From: DASXBJ01 sp036491755
GTDB lineage: Bacteria; Chloroflexota; Dormibacteria; Dormibacterales; Dormibacteraceae
Length of the DNA: 64,000 nt
Direction of reading: 5' to 3'
Assembly (NCBI GenBank): GCA_036491755.1
Contig: DASXBJ010000066.1
Span: 1-64,000 of the forward strand
Shown: positions 42,740 through 51,338 of the stretch, piece after piece
Position numbering within the stretch: position 1 is the stretch's first letter
How the letters are laid out: each line of letters begins with the position of its first letter
The notes under the pieces: generated by a model
The model's database searches: none
Seen by the model: the letters and a program-made list of their open reading frames with translations, nothing else
Told to the model about the DNA's origin: nothing
Position numbers and translations under genes: made by a program

Positions 42740-43811
42740 TGTCGATCCGCTCCACAAGGCGACCGTCGATGTCGATGGCGAAGGGTCCGCTGGGGTTGTC
42801 GACGATCCACACGTGAAGCATCGGCGTGGTGCTGATGTCGATGGCGCCCAGCGGGCAGGTGGCCGTAGGCGTCATGAGGCTGAACTCGAAGCCGAATGGC
42901 GTGAAGCAGATGTCCTGGTGCTGATGCCACACGGTCAGCGGTCCGCCGGGGTCAGGGCCGAACTGGCCCAGGTTCTTCATCTGGAACATCGCGCCCAGGA
43001 GGACTGGTCCGTGCCTGGTGTTCGCATAGACGAGTCCCTGCGGCCTGTGCGGGTCGAGCACATAGCCGGCAGCGACATATCCCTGGTTCATCCAGTGGCT
43101 CGACGGCATGTTCCCCGGGCCGCCAGGCCTGTAGCCGGCGGCCCAAGCTCGGTGCCAGTCCACGAACGGCTGGATGGCCGCCTTCGTCTCGGCGTACAGC
43201 TGCGCTGCGGCTGCGACCTGCTGCGGGGTGGCCACCTCGTTGCTGGCCTGAAGGATCGCGCCCGCATGGGCGTGGCGCGCATCGGGCCGGGCCAGGTCGA
43301 CGATCCAGACCGAGGCGATCGTGACCACCATGAGCACCGGCAGCGCCGCACCGAGCGCCGTCCACCTGACCGTCCGCCTCGTTCTGCCGAGCTCCCCACG
43401 GACCGGAACGAGGACGAGACCCAGCGCCAGCATCTCGAGGAGCGCGGTCGCTATCGCGATCTGGTCGGGCGAGTCGAAGCCAAGGACGATGTAGACGACA
43501 TAGCCCAGCAGCGTCATCACGAGCAGGGCCGCCGCCGCCGGGCGCCACCATCGCCACGTGAACAGCTGGGACAGCACGATGTAGCCGGCGCCGTTGCCGG
43601 CGAACAGCACCGCGGTGAGTCGCTCGTTCAGGTGCGTCGTCACCAGGCCAAGGTGGACGGCGCCGGCCACCGCGAGCAGAACCGAGGCCGCCACCGCCGT
43701 ACCGGGAACTTGCGGCGGCACGCGCCTGAGACGGAGCGCGAGCAGCGCGAGAGGCACGGCGAGCAGGCCGGCGTAAAGACCGATGGCGTGATCAGGTGAT
43801 ATGTCGAACAT
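42732..43811 (-). CDS. five-helix membrane protein with soluble C-terminal domain, unknown
   Basis: A 359-residue protein: about five membrane helices in residues 5-165, then a ~190-residue external domain. The latter has WHRAWAAGYRPGGPG, SHWMNQGYVAAGYVLDP, WHQHQDICFTP and a C-terminal strand HVWIVDNPSGPFA; the His-rich WHQHQDICF segment could bind a metal. I do not recognise the family. It lies after the histidine kinase gene on the same strand, separated by 50 bp, with a T/A-rich start region. Confidence 0.6.
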   Translation of the reverse strand: MFDISPDHAIGLYAGLLAVPLALLALRLRRVPPQVPGTAVAASVLLAVAGAVHLGLVTTHLNERLTAVLFAGNGAGYIVLSQLFTWRWWRPAAAALLVMTLLGYVVYIVLGFDSPDQIAIATALLEMLALGLVLVPVRGELGRTRRTVRWTALGAALPVLMVVTIASVWIVDLARPDARHAHAGAILQASNEVATPQQVAAAAQLYAETKAAIQPFVDWHRAWAAGYRPGGPGNMPSSHWMNQGYVAAGYVLDPHRPQGLVYANTRHGPVLLGAMFQMKNLGQFGPDPGGPLTVWHQHQDICFTPFGFEFSLMTPTATCPLGAIDISTTPMLHVWIVDNPSGPFAIDIDGRLVERIDNA

Positions 43812-43861
43812 GAGCCGAGCATCAGGCGCGGAGCTAAGAATTGAGTAAGCAGATCAACTGT

Positions 43862-45217
43862 TCAGGGTCGTGCTCGGCCTGCTGGGATCGGCAGGTCGAC
43901 CAGCAGCGCTGCCCCGCCCGCGATTGAGGAGCCGGCCATGATCCTGCCACCGTGCTGCTCGACAATCCATTTCGCGATCGAAAGTCCGAGACCCGCCCGG
44001 CCGCCGCTGCGCGCCGGATCGGCACGAAAGAACCGTTCGAACACGCTCTCGCGGTCGTCGACCGCGATTCCCGCGCCATCGTCCCCCACCACCAGACGCG
44101 CCCACGCCTGCTCGACTCGGAGCGAGACCTCAACCGTCGATAGCGAATGGCGAACCGCGTTGTCGAGCAGTATCCACACGAGCTGGCGGAGGGCGTCCGC
44201 ATCACCGTTGACGGTCGCCTCGAGGCACTCCACCCGCATAGTGCGCTCGGAGTGGACCGCGATCGCCTGGCGGGCGACCTCCTCCACGACGCCCTTCAGG
44301 TCGACCGGTGCAAGGCCCAGCTCCAGGCCGGCGTCGGCACGGGCGAGGCTCAGCATGCGGTCGACCAGGCGCGCCATCCTGGCGCTCTCCGCGGCGATGT
44401 CAGCCGCCGCTGCGCGGCGGACGTCCTCACCAACCTCAGGGCCGCGGGCGAGCAGCCCGGCGTTGCCTTGAATCGTGCTGAGCGGCGTCCGCAGCTCGTG
44501 GGAGGCATCCGCCACGAAGCGCCTCTGCGACTCGAAGGCCTCCCTGAGCTGGTCGAGCATGCGGTTGAAGCTCGCCGCCAGCAGGGCCACCTCGTCGGCG
44601 GCGCCGGGGGCGGACAGGCGACGCCCGAAGTCGCGCGTGCGGCCGATCTCGTCGGCCGTACCCGCCACTGCTTTGAGCGGGGCCAGGGCTCTGCCTGCCA
44701 CCAGCCACGAGCCCAGCCAGGCAGCGAGCAGCGCCGGGACCGCCGAGACAACCAGGAATGTGGCGATTCCTGAGAGGTTGGATTGCAGCACTTTGGTCGA
44801 CTGGCCGGTGACGACGAAGCCTTGCGCAAACGGCAGCGCGTACAGGCGCAGACCGCCTTCGGTGTCGAATGAGCCGCCGGCACCCTGGGCAACCCTGTCA
44901 CGGAGCCCGAGCGCGACGGGCGGCGGCGATCCGTTCAGCTCGGCGCTGGAATATATCGTCGACCATGCCGGGTCGAACACCTCGACGAAAACATCAGTGC
45001 TGGTGCGAAGATCCGCCGGCGCGATTGGCGATCGAGCAGCGAGGTCGGACGACGAGTTGAGTGACCTGACCGCTGTCTGCGCCCGGCTCCGCAGAGCGTC
45101 GTCCTGGTTGGTCGCCACTCCGTGCGCCAGCAGCGCATAGAACAGGGCCCCGAACAGCACGAGCGCCAGTGCCACCACGCCAGCCCCGAACAGCGCCAGC
45201 CTGGCGCGAAGCGGCAA
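43862..45217 (-). CDS. HAMP-containing sensor histidine kinase
   Basis: A 451-residue class I kinase: N-terminal membrane helix (LFGAGVVALALVLFGALFYA), a periplasmic-type sensor (~residues 35-140), a second helix (ATFLVVSAVPALLAAWLGSWL), HAMP, HisKA with ASHELRTPLSTIQGN, and HATPase motifs ILLDNAVRHS (N), VGDDGAGIA (G1), FERFFRAD (F) and GLGLSIAKWI (G2). It partners the OmpR-type regulator immediately upstream (4 bp gap). The signal is unknown. Confidence 0.95.
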   Translation of the reverse strand: MPLRARLALFGAGVVALALVLFGALFYALLAHGVATNQDDALRSRAQTAVRSLNSSSDLAARSPIAPADLRTSTDVFVEVFDPAWSTIYSSAELNGSPPPVALGLRDRVAQGAGGSFDTEGGLRLYALPFAQGFVVTGQSTKVLQSNLSGIATFLVVSAVPALLAAWLGSWLVAGRALAPLKAVAGTADEIGRTRDFGRRLSAPGAADEVALLAASFNRMLDQLREAFESQRRFVADASHELRTPLSTIQGNAGLLARGPEVGEDVRRAAAADIAAESARMARLVDRMLSLARADAGLELGLAPVDLKGVVEEVARQAIAVHSERTMRVECLEATVNGDADALRQLVWILLDNAVRHSLSTVEVSLRVEQAWARLVVGDDGAGIAVDDRESVFERFFRADPARSGGRAGLGLSIAKWIVEQHGGRIMAGSSIAGGAALLVDLPIPAGRARP

Positions 45218-45220
45218 GCG

Positions 45221-45886
45221 CTACTCGCGCAAGGCGTAGCCGGCGCCGCGGATCGTGTGCAAGAGTCGCGGCTCACCGCCGAGCTCCAGCTTCTGGCGCA
45301 GGTATCCGATGTACACCGCCACGACATTGTCCGACTCCGGCTCGCCCTGCCAAACCGCCTCGAGGAGCTGCTCGCGGGTCAGCACCTGCCGCGGATGGCG
45401 AAGGAAATGCTCCAGCAGCTCAAACTCGGTCGCCGTGAGCTCGATCGACCGGTCGCCGCGCCAGGCTTCACGCATCGAGGGTTCGAGGCGGAGATCGGCG
45501 AAGCCAAGGCGGTCGGCCGGAGATGTGCGGCGCAGCAGGGCGCGCACCCGGGCGAGCAGCTCTTCGTAGGCGAACGGCTTCGCGAGGTAATCGTCAGCGC
45601 CGCTGTCGAGGCCGCGCACCCGCTCGCCGGTTCCGGCCAGCGCGGTCAAGAGGAGGATGGGAATGGGACCCGCGGCGCGCAGGCGGCGGCACACGGCGAT
45701 TCCATCCATTCCGGGCAGCATCACATCGAGCACGACCATGTCGAATTTGCGTTCGCGGGCGCGCTGCAGGGCCCCCAGCCCGTCACCGGCGACCTCCACG
45801 TCGTACCGTTCGGCGGCCAAGACCCGCTCGAGCGTCGCCGCGAGGCGCACGTCGTCCTCCACCACCAGGATCCTCGGTCCGCTCAT
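45221..45886 (-). CDS. OmpR-family response regulator
   Basis: A 221-residue regulator: receiver domain with DD pair in VVEDDVRLA, phospho-acceptor Asp in VVLDVMLPG, Thr in LLTALAG and Lys in DDYLAKPFAYEEL; winged-helix DNA-binding domain with ELTATEFELLEHFLRHP and the wing RLLHTIRGAGYAL. ATG 45886 is chosen because the receiver begins right there. On the minus strand TATATC ends 8 bp before the ATG and may be a -10 for a leaderless message. First gene of the two-component operon. Confidence 0.95.
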   Translation of the reverse strand: MSGPRILVVEDDVRLAATLERVLAAERYDVEVAGDGLGALQRARERKFDMVVLDVMLPGMDGIAVCRRLRAAGPIPILLLTALAGTGERVRGLDSGADDYLAKPFAYEELLARVRALLRRTSPADRLGFADLRLEPSMREAWRGDRSIELTATEFELLEHFLRHPRQVLTREQLLEAVWQGEPESDNVVAVYIGYLRQKLELGGEPRLLHTIRGAGYALRE

Positions 45887-46017
45887 GTGCACCGATATAT
45901 AAGCCCCACGTGAGGATTGGATAAGCGAATCTGGCGTTCCTGTCGAAATTCGCCCTCTCCGTTCGTCGCCTGGATGAAGACCGAAATTGAGGTCCACAAG
46001 TTCAAGGAGACGGACGC

Positions 46018-46338
46018 ATGGCTAATTTCGTACTCGTATACACCGGCGGAGGAATGCCCGGAAGCGACGCGGAGCGCAAGAAGGTCATGGACGCGTGGGG
46101 GGCGTGGTTCGGCCGATTGGGTGAAGGCATCGTCGACATGGGCAACCCCTTCACCCAGGAAGCAAAGACGATCTCGAAAGGCGGGTCGGTGCACGACGGA
46201 GCGGACGGGACCCGGGCGACCGGCTACTCGATCCTGAAGGCGGACTCGATCCAGGCGGCTGCGGAGCTGGCCAAGGGATGCCCGGTGCTGGAGTCGGGCG
46301 CCAAGATCACGGTTTACGAAATCCACCCGGCGATGTAG
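46018..46338 (+). CDS. YCII-related protein without DGPF motif
   Basis: A 106-residue YCII-type ferredoxin-like protein (ANFVLVYTGGGMPG, WGAWFGRLGEGIVDMGNPF, GYSILKADSIQAAAELAKGCPVL). The region equivalent to DGPF reads GNPF. It follows AAGGAGA by about eight bases. Unlike the gene at 6506 it has no sigma factor neighbour. It ends before a GCGA-loop hairpin shared with the convergent transglutaminase gene. Confidence 0.88.
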   Translation: MANFVLVYTGGGMPGSDAERKKVMDAWGAWFGRLGEGIVDMGNPFTQEAKTISKGGSVHDGADGTRATGYSILKADSIQAAAELAKGCPVLESGAKITVYEIHPAM

Positions 46339-46350
46339 CCAGGCGTTGGG

Positions 46351-46370
46351 GCCGGGGAGCGATCCCCGGC
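46351..46370. terminator. hairpin between convergent genes
   Basis: GCCGGGGA and TCCCCGGC form a perfect 8-bp stem closed by GCGA. It lies between the YCII stop (46338) and the transglutaminase stop (46372). No T-run follows on either strand. Confidence 0.5.
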
Positions 46371-46371
46371 T

Positions 46372-47235
46372 TCACTCCACCGCGGTGAGAGTGACCCTCT
46401 TGCTGGTGGTGAGGTGGCCCCTCGCTCGCGAGCGGTAGGTGCCCGAGGTCGGGGCGACGTCCGAGTAATCGGCTCCGACGGCGATCGTCACGTAGCCCAA
46501 ACCGCCCCGGCTGGCGTGAGTCGGATCGAATGCGGATGCGATGGCTTCGCCGGTGCCGTCCCTGGTCGGCAGCACGACCTCGACCCAGGCGTGCGTGCCG
46601 CCCTGGCCGAGCAGGTGCCCGGACACGTATCGCGCCGGTAAACCGCAGACGCGGCACATGGCCAGCATGACGTGGGCGAAGTCCTGGCAGACGCCGGCGC
46701 CCAGGGCCAGCGCCTCCGCCGCGGTGGTCCGGACACCGGTGACCCCATGACGGTAGGTCATCGACTGGTAGACCCAATCGTTGATCTTGTCCGCGAGATC
46801 GAGGCCCCACTCGGCGGACGCGACCAGCTCCTCGGCCGAGCCGCGAATCCGTTCGTCAGCGGCCGTCAGTCCGGTCGGCTCCAGGAGGTAGCCGTCGGCG
46901 AGCCAGCCATCCGCCACGCGGTTCGGCTCCTCCGCATGCCGCTCCACCAACACCTCGGCGACAAACTCGATGACTGCCGCCACCCGGGGCGCGAAGACGT
47001 CGACGATCACGTTCCCGAACCGGTCCCGCCGGTCCTCCAGGCGGACGCCGTCGAGATCGACCGACAGCTCGTGCCGCAGCCTGCGCTGGTCGCCGAATCG
47101 CTCCGGCGGGATGACGACCAGGCGATGGGTGAGGTCGCGGATCGGCTCGGGGTACTCATAGCGAAAGCTCTGGCGCAGCAGGTAGGACGCTTTGCGGGCG
47201 CTGGTCCAGTCGACGGTCGATGGCTCGATCGCCAT
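46372..47235 (-). CDS. transglutaminase-like cysteine protease-fold protein (cluster member 1)
   Basis: A 287-residue protein with the bacterial transglutaminase N-terminal domain (RKASYLLRQSFRYEYPEPIR, LVVIPPERFGDQRR) and core: Cys in GAGVCQDFAHVMLAM, His in GTHAWVEVVLP and Asp in FDPTHASRGG. It is in the COG1305 group that neighbours alpha-E and ATP-grasp genes. Its ATG overlaps the stop of the next transglutaminase gene by one base (TGATG), showing coupling. Confidence 0.9.
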   Translation of the reverse strand: MAIEPSTVDWTSARKASYLLRQSFRYEYPEPIRDLTHRLVVIPPERFGDQRRLRHELSVDLDGVRLEDRRDRFGNVIVDVFAPRVAAVIEFVAEVLVERHAEEPNRVADGWLADGYLLEPTGLTAADERIRGSAEELVASAEWGLDLADKINDWVYQSMTYRHGVTGVRTTAAEALALGAGVCQDFAHVMLAMCRVCGLPARYVSGHLLGQGGTHAWVEVVLPTRDGTGEAIASAFDPTHASRGGLGYVTIAVGADYSDVAPTSGTYRSRARGHLTTSKRVTLTAVE

Positions 47236-48032
47236 CAGTCGGCCTCCATCCTGTCGGCCCACACGGTCATCGAGCGGAACGTGGCGGGACCGAAGGTGGT
47301 GAGCATCGCGACGTCGAGCGCGTCCCGGCCCCGGCCGATCAGCACGCGGCCCACCCGCCGGGTGTTGTTGCGGGGGTCGAAGGTCCACCAGCGATCTCCC
47401 AGCCAGACCTCCATCCAGGCGGCGAAGTCCATCGGTGCATGGTCCGCGGGCACATAGAGATCCGGCAGATAGCCGAATACGTAGCGAGAGGGGATGTTCA
47501 GGGCGCGGCAGAAGCTGACCGCCAGGTGGGTCAGGTCGCGACAGACGCCCTTGCCCTGCTCGAGCACGTCGACGGCCGTGGTCAGCGGGTTGCTCGATCC
47601 GTACTGAAACTGGATGTGGTCATGGACCCAGTCGCACACCGCCTGCACGCGAGGGCCGCCCGGTTCGGTCTGGCCGAACAGCTGCCAGGCCATGCCCATG
47701 AGCTGGTCGGAGAGGCAGTAGCGGCTCGGCAGTGTGAAGTGGAGCAGGTCACCCGGAACCTGGTCGACCGGCGCCTGGGGCACGGCGGAGGCGTCCGGGT
47801 CGGGTTCATCCGGCACCGCGACGACTGCGTCATATCTCAGAACGAGCTGCCCGGTCGGCATCACCAGGCGCTTGACGGGATTGCCGTAGACGTCGCTGTA
47901 CTCGTCGATCGGCAGGGACGGCTGCGTCGACCAGCTCTCCGTGACCAGCTGGTGGGTGGCGTCCGAACGCGGGCGAACCTGGACTGTGGCGACGGTGGGC
48001 GCGCTCACGTCGTACTTGAACTCACAACCCAC
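47235..48032 (-). CDS. transglutaminase-like protein (cluster member 2)
   Basis: A ~265-residue transglutaminase-like protein: CEFKYDVSAPTVATVQVRP start, then Cys in GKGVCRDLTHLAVSFCRAL, His replaced in context by DFAAWMEVWLG (the usual HAW reads FAAW) and Asp in WTFDPRNNTRR. The catalytic His position should be checked: the motif MDFAAWMEVW has Phe where HAW is typical. The GTG at 48032 is the first canonical start; the family-conserved N-terminus DLRVGCE begins four codons earlier after an ATC, so the true start is uncertain. Divergent from the ATP-grasp gene. Confidence 0.85.
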   Translation of the reverse strand: MGCEFKYDVSAPTVATVQVRPRSDATHQLVTESWSTQPSLPIDEYSDVYGNPVKRLVMPTGQLVLRYDAVVAVPDEPDPDASAVPQAPVDQVPGDLLHFTLPSRYCLSDQLMGMAWQLFGQTEPGGPRVQAVCDWVHDHIQFQYGSSNPLTTAVDVLEQGKGVCRDLTHLAVSFCRALNIPSRYVFGYLPDLYVPADHAPMDFAAWMEVWLGDRWWTFDPRNNTRRVGRVLIGRGRDALDVAMLTTFGPATFRSMTVWADRMEAD

Positions 48033-48083
48033 TCGAAGGTCGATCGTGCTTCGTAATGTCGCGATGGCGCAGAAACTATAGCG

Positions 48084-49556
48084 GTGACTCCCGTGAATTC
48101 CCTCGACAGCGGATACCAGCTCAACGGTTTCTATGACGAAATGCTTGCCGCCCCCGGACGGCCCAGACCTGCCTATCGCCGACTCTACGACCACCTCCAG
48201 GCGTTGGGTCCCGACGAGCTGCAGCGCCGCCATGACCTCGCGATGCAGATGTTCCGCAACCACGGGATCACGTTTGCCGTGTACCCGGACGCCCAGGGCA
48301 CGGAGAAGGTCTTCCCCTTCGACATCATCCCGCGGGTGATCTCGGCCGCAACGTGGGATCGGATCGAGAGGGGCCTGGAACAGCGCCTTCGGGCCTTGAA
48401 CCTGTTCCTGGACGACGTGTACGGCCGCAAGCTGATCCTGAAGCAGGGCGGCGTGCCGGCCGAGACCGTCCTGACGAGCTCGCTTTACCTGAGAGAGGTC
48501 GAGGGGCTGCCCGTGCCCCACGGTATCCACTGCCACATCGCCGGCATCGACCTGGTCCGCGACGAGAAGGGCGAGTTCTTCGTGCTCGAGGACAACCTCC
48601 GGACCCCGTCGGGCGTCTCCTACGTGCTGGCCAATCGGCACGTGATGAAGAGCGTGCTGCCCGATCTGTTCGCCGGCTACCCGGTGCGCCCGGTCGAAGG
48701 GTACGTGCACGACCTGCTTCGCCTGCTGCGCTGGCTGGCGCCCAAAGGCGTCGACGACCCGACGGTCGTGCTGCTCACGCCTGGCCTGAACAACTCCGCC
48801 TACTACGAGCACCTGTACCTCGCCAAACAGATGGGCATCGAGCTGGTTGAAGGCTCCGACCTGGTGGTCGACCAGGACCAGGTGTTCATGCGCACCACCC
48901 AGGGATTGCGTCCGGTGCACGTCATCTACCGGCGGATCGATGACGGGTGGCTGGACCCGATCTTTGGGCGGCAGGAGTCCCTGGTTGGGGTCGCGGGCTT
49001 GGTCAGCGCCTATCGAGCTGGCAATGTCGCCATCGCCAACGCTCTCGGCAACGGAGTGGCGGACGACAAGGCGGTTTACGCGCTGGTGCCGAAGATCATC
49101 CGGTACTACCTCGACGAGGACCCGGTCCTGCCCAACGTGGAGACGTACCTGTGCTCCAACAAGGCGGATCGCGATCACGTGCTCGCCAATCTCGAGAGGC
49201 TGGTGGTCAAGACCGTCGACGGGTCGGGCGGATACGGGATGCTGATCGGACCGGAGTCGACCAGCGCCGAACGCGACGACTTCAGCCGCCGAATCGTCGC
49301 GCGCCCACGCTCGTTCATCGCCCAGCCGGTCATCCCTCTGTCGGTCCAGCCGGTGCTGGACGGCGGCCGGCTCAGACGCACCCATCAGGACCTGCGGCCG
49401 TTTGTCCTCACCGGACCCGACGTGCGCACCACCTCGGGCGGGCTCACCCGCGTCGCGTTGAAGGCCGGCTCGCTCGTCGTCAACAGCTCACAGGGCGGCG
49501 GGAGCCGCGACACCTGGGTCATGACCGAGGACTCGCAGGACGGTGAGGATGCTTAG
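48084..49556 (+). CDS. circularly permuted ATP-grasp protein (COG2308)
   Basis: A 490-residue protein of the circularly permuted ATP-grasp type. Segments seen are FDIIPRVISAATWDRIERGL, HGIHCHIAGIDLVRDEKGEF, FVLEDNLRTPSGVSYVLANR, VLLTPGLNNSAYYEHLYLA, VVKTVDGSGGYGML and IAQPVIPLSVQPVL. The family is predicted to form amide/peptide bonds with ATP and is co-encoded with alpha-E and transglutaminase proteins. Start GTG 48084 has no clear Shine-Dalgarno. It overlaps the alpha-E gene by 8-14 bp. Confidence 0.95.
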   Translation: MTPVNSLDSGYQLNGFYDEMLAAPGRPRPAYRRLYDHLQALGPDELQRRHDLAMQMFRNHGITFAVYPDAQGTEKVFPFDIIPRVISAATWDRIERGLEQRLRALNLFLDDVYGRKLILKQGGVPAETVLTSSLYLREVEGLPVPHGIHCHIAGIDLVRDEKGEFFVLEDNLRTPSGVSYVLANRHVMKSVLPDLFAGYPVRPVEGYVHDLLRLLRWLAPKGVDDPTVVLLTPGLNNSAYYEHLYLAKQMGIELVEGSDLVVDQDQVFMRTTQGLRPVHVIYRRIDDGWLDPIFGRQESLVGVAGLVSAYRAGNVAIANALGNGVADDKAVYALVPKIIRYYLDEDPVLPNVETYLCSNKADRDHVLANLERLVVKTVDGSGGYGMLIGPESTSAERDDFSRRIVARPRSFIAQPVIPLSVQPVLDGGRLRRTHQDLRPFVLTGPDVRTTSGGLTRVALKAGSLVVNSSQGGGSRDTWVMTEDSQDGEDA

Positions 49557-50508
49557 CCGCGCCGCAACCTCGCTGACTCTGCTGGGGCGGCACCTGGAGA
49601 GGGCCGACCACCTCGCGCGCATCCTGGGAGTGCACGTGGCGCAGTCACTCGACCGCCGGGACGAGCCCGGCCCCGAGTACTGGTCGCGGTTCATGGAGCT
49701 CGCCGGGTGGCACGGAAGCGACACTGGCCGGCGCGACCTGGCCGTGGAGATGGTGGTCGGCGGCACGCTCGGGCCATCCGTGCGATCCAGCATTGGCGCC
49801 GCGCGCCTCGCCGCCCAGGCCGTGAGGCCTTCCCTGCCGAGCGAGCTCTACGAGCAGGTCAATGCGCTGCACTGGCGCGTGCAGGAATCGGAGTGGCAGC
49901 CCGACCTCTACCCATTCCTCAACGACGTTCAGATGAGCATCCGGCTGGTCGACGGGCTGCTCGATGACACGATGCCTCACGACGAGGCGCGCGACTTTGT
50001 GAGGCTGGGCAAGTTCGTCGAGCGCGCGGCCAACGTGACGGCGATCGTGACTCGCAAGTCGGCCGACCTGGCCGGCACGCCCGAGGCGGTGCTCGAGTGG
50101 ACAGTGGTGCTCAAGTCGTGCTTCGCGTTCGAGTCGTACCAGGCGCGCTATTCCGGAGGCGTCACGCCCGATCGGGTCGTCGAGTGCCTGCTGCTTGATC
50201 GGAACCTTCCTCGCTCCGCACGCTTCTCGGCGACAGTCGCGCTGGAGTCGGTGGCGAGAATCGACGGCGCCGGCAGACGCTCCCGGCCCCGACGCCTGCT
50301 GGCGCGGCTGGAGACCCTTTTCGAGGAGACGGATTCGCATGCTCTGGTCGAGCGAGCCATGGACTTCGACGCCGAGTGCCGGGCGGTGCTGCGCCAGCTG
50401 GAGGTCGCGCTCCGCGACACCTACTTCCACCCGAGCAAGGTGCCCTCATCCGTGATGGGCGACGAGGAGCGGGCGATGCCGCAACAACAGCAACAGGGCC
50501 GCCGATGA
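49543..50508 (+). CDS. alpha-E domain protein (COG2307)
   Basis: A 321-residue all-helical protein: MLSRAATSLTLLGRHLERADHLARIL at the start (as two parts) and FVRLGKFVERAANVTAIV in the middle are the characteristic repeats, with WTVVLKSCFAFESYQARY. It is always linked to the permuted ATP-grasp protein and is thought to be its partner; biochemical role unknown. The GTG at 49543 lies within the ATP-grasp gene end; ATG 49549 is the alternative. It ends in a glutamine run (PQQQQQGRR) and in ATGA overlap with the next gene. Confidence 0.93.
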   Translation: MRMLSRAATSLTLLGRHLERADHLARILGVHVAQSLDRRDEPGPEYWSRFMELAGWHGSDTGRRDLAVEMVVGGTLGPSVRSSIGAARLAAQAVRPSLPSELYEQVNALHWRVQESEWQPDLYPFLNDVQMSIRLVDGLLDDTMPHDEARDFVRLGKFVERAANVTAIVTRKSADLAGTPEAVLEWTVVLKSCFAFESYQARYSGGVTPDRVVECLLLDRNLPRSARFSATVALESVARIDGAGRRSRPRRLLARLETLFEETDSHALVERAMDFDAECRAVLRQLEVALRDTYFHPSKVPSSVMGDEERAMPQQQQQGRR

Positions 50509-51311
50509 AGCTCGAGATCGTTCACAGCACGCGATACCGCTACTCCGGACCGATCGCGGAGACCGTCATGGAGGTTCGCCTGCAGCCCATGAACGGGGCC
50601 GGCCAGCGCTGCCTTGATTTCGAGCTCGAGCTCAGCTCGGGCATCAAGCCGCGCGACTACGTCGACGGCTACGGAAACCACGTCCACTACTTCAACCTGG
50701 TGCGTCCGCACAGCCGCTTGAGCGTCTTGAGCCGCTCGGTGGTTGAAACCGGTCTCCAGCCTGACGCCGACCCTGGCGAGGAGCTCGTGCAGGATTTCCT
50801 GCGGTTTCGCTCGCCTGTGAAGGACATCGAAGGAGTGCGCGAGATGGCGCGGCGCCACGCCCCGGAAGACCAGTCACCCGAGGCGATCGAGCACGCCCTC
50901 GACGAGCTGACACTCGCGATCAGCCGGGACTTCAGCTACGACCGCGCGGTCACCAACGTCTACACCGTGGTCGATGACGTTCTCGCCCTGCGCGCCGGTG
51001 TGTGCCAGGACTTCGCACACCTCTTCATCGCGGTCGCGCGGGCCATGAGCGTCCCGGCCCGATACGTGAGCGGCTACATCCACTTCGCCGGCGTCAAGGG
51101 TGTCACCACGGCGTCGCATGCCTGGGCGGAAGCCTGGGTGCCGGGCCAAGGCTGGATCGGGTACGACGCGACGCGCCCGATCCGCACATCGGAGAACCAC
51201 GTGCGCCTGGCGGTCGGGCGCGACTACACCGACGCCGCGCCGACCCGCGGCATCTACGTCGGGTCCGCGACCGGCGCCATGGAGGTGAGGGTGCGGACCC
51301 GGGAGCTGTGA
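50505..51311 (+). CDS. transglutaminase-like protein (cluster member 3)
   Basis: A 268-residue transglutaminase with the usual N-terminal domain (KLEIVHSTRYRYSGPIAETV, EVRLQPMNGAGQRC, YVDGYGNHVHYFN) and core: Cys in RAGVCQDFAHLFIAVAR, His in TASHAWAEAWVPG and Asp in WIGYDATRPIRT. The triad appears intact. ATG 50505 is fixed by the ATGA overlap with the alpha-E stop. Third gene of the ATP-grasp/alpha-E/transglutaminase operon. Confidence 0.94.
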   Translation: MKLEIVHSTRYRYSGPIAETVMEVRLQPMNGAGQRCLDFELELSSGIKPRDYVDGYGNHVHYFNLVRPHSRLSVLSRSVVETGLQPDADPGEELVQDFLRFRSPVKDIEGVREMARRHAPEDQSPEAIEHALDELTLAISRDFSYDRAVTNVYTVVDDVLALRAGVCQDFAHLFIAVARAMSVPARYVSGYIHFAGVKGVTTASHAWAEAWVPGQGWIGYDATRPIRTSENHVRLAVGRDYTDAAPTRGIYVGSATGAMEVRVRTREL

Positions 51312-51338
51312 TCGGCCGCTGGATATGGTGAGGTGCGG

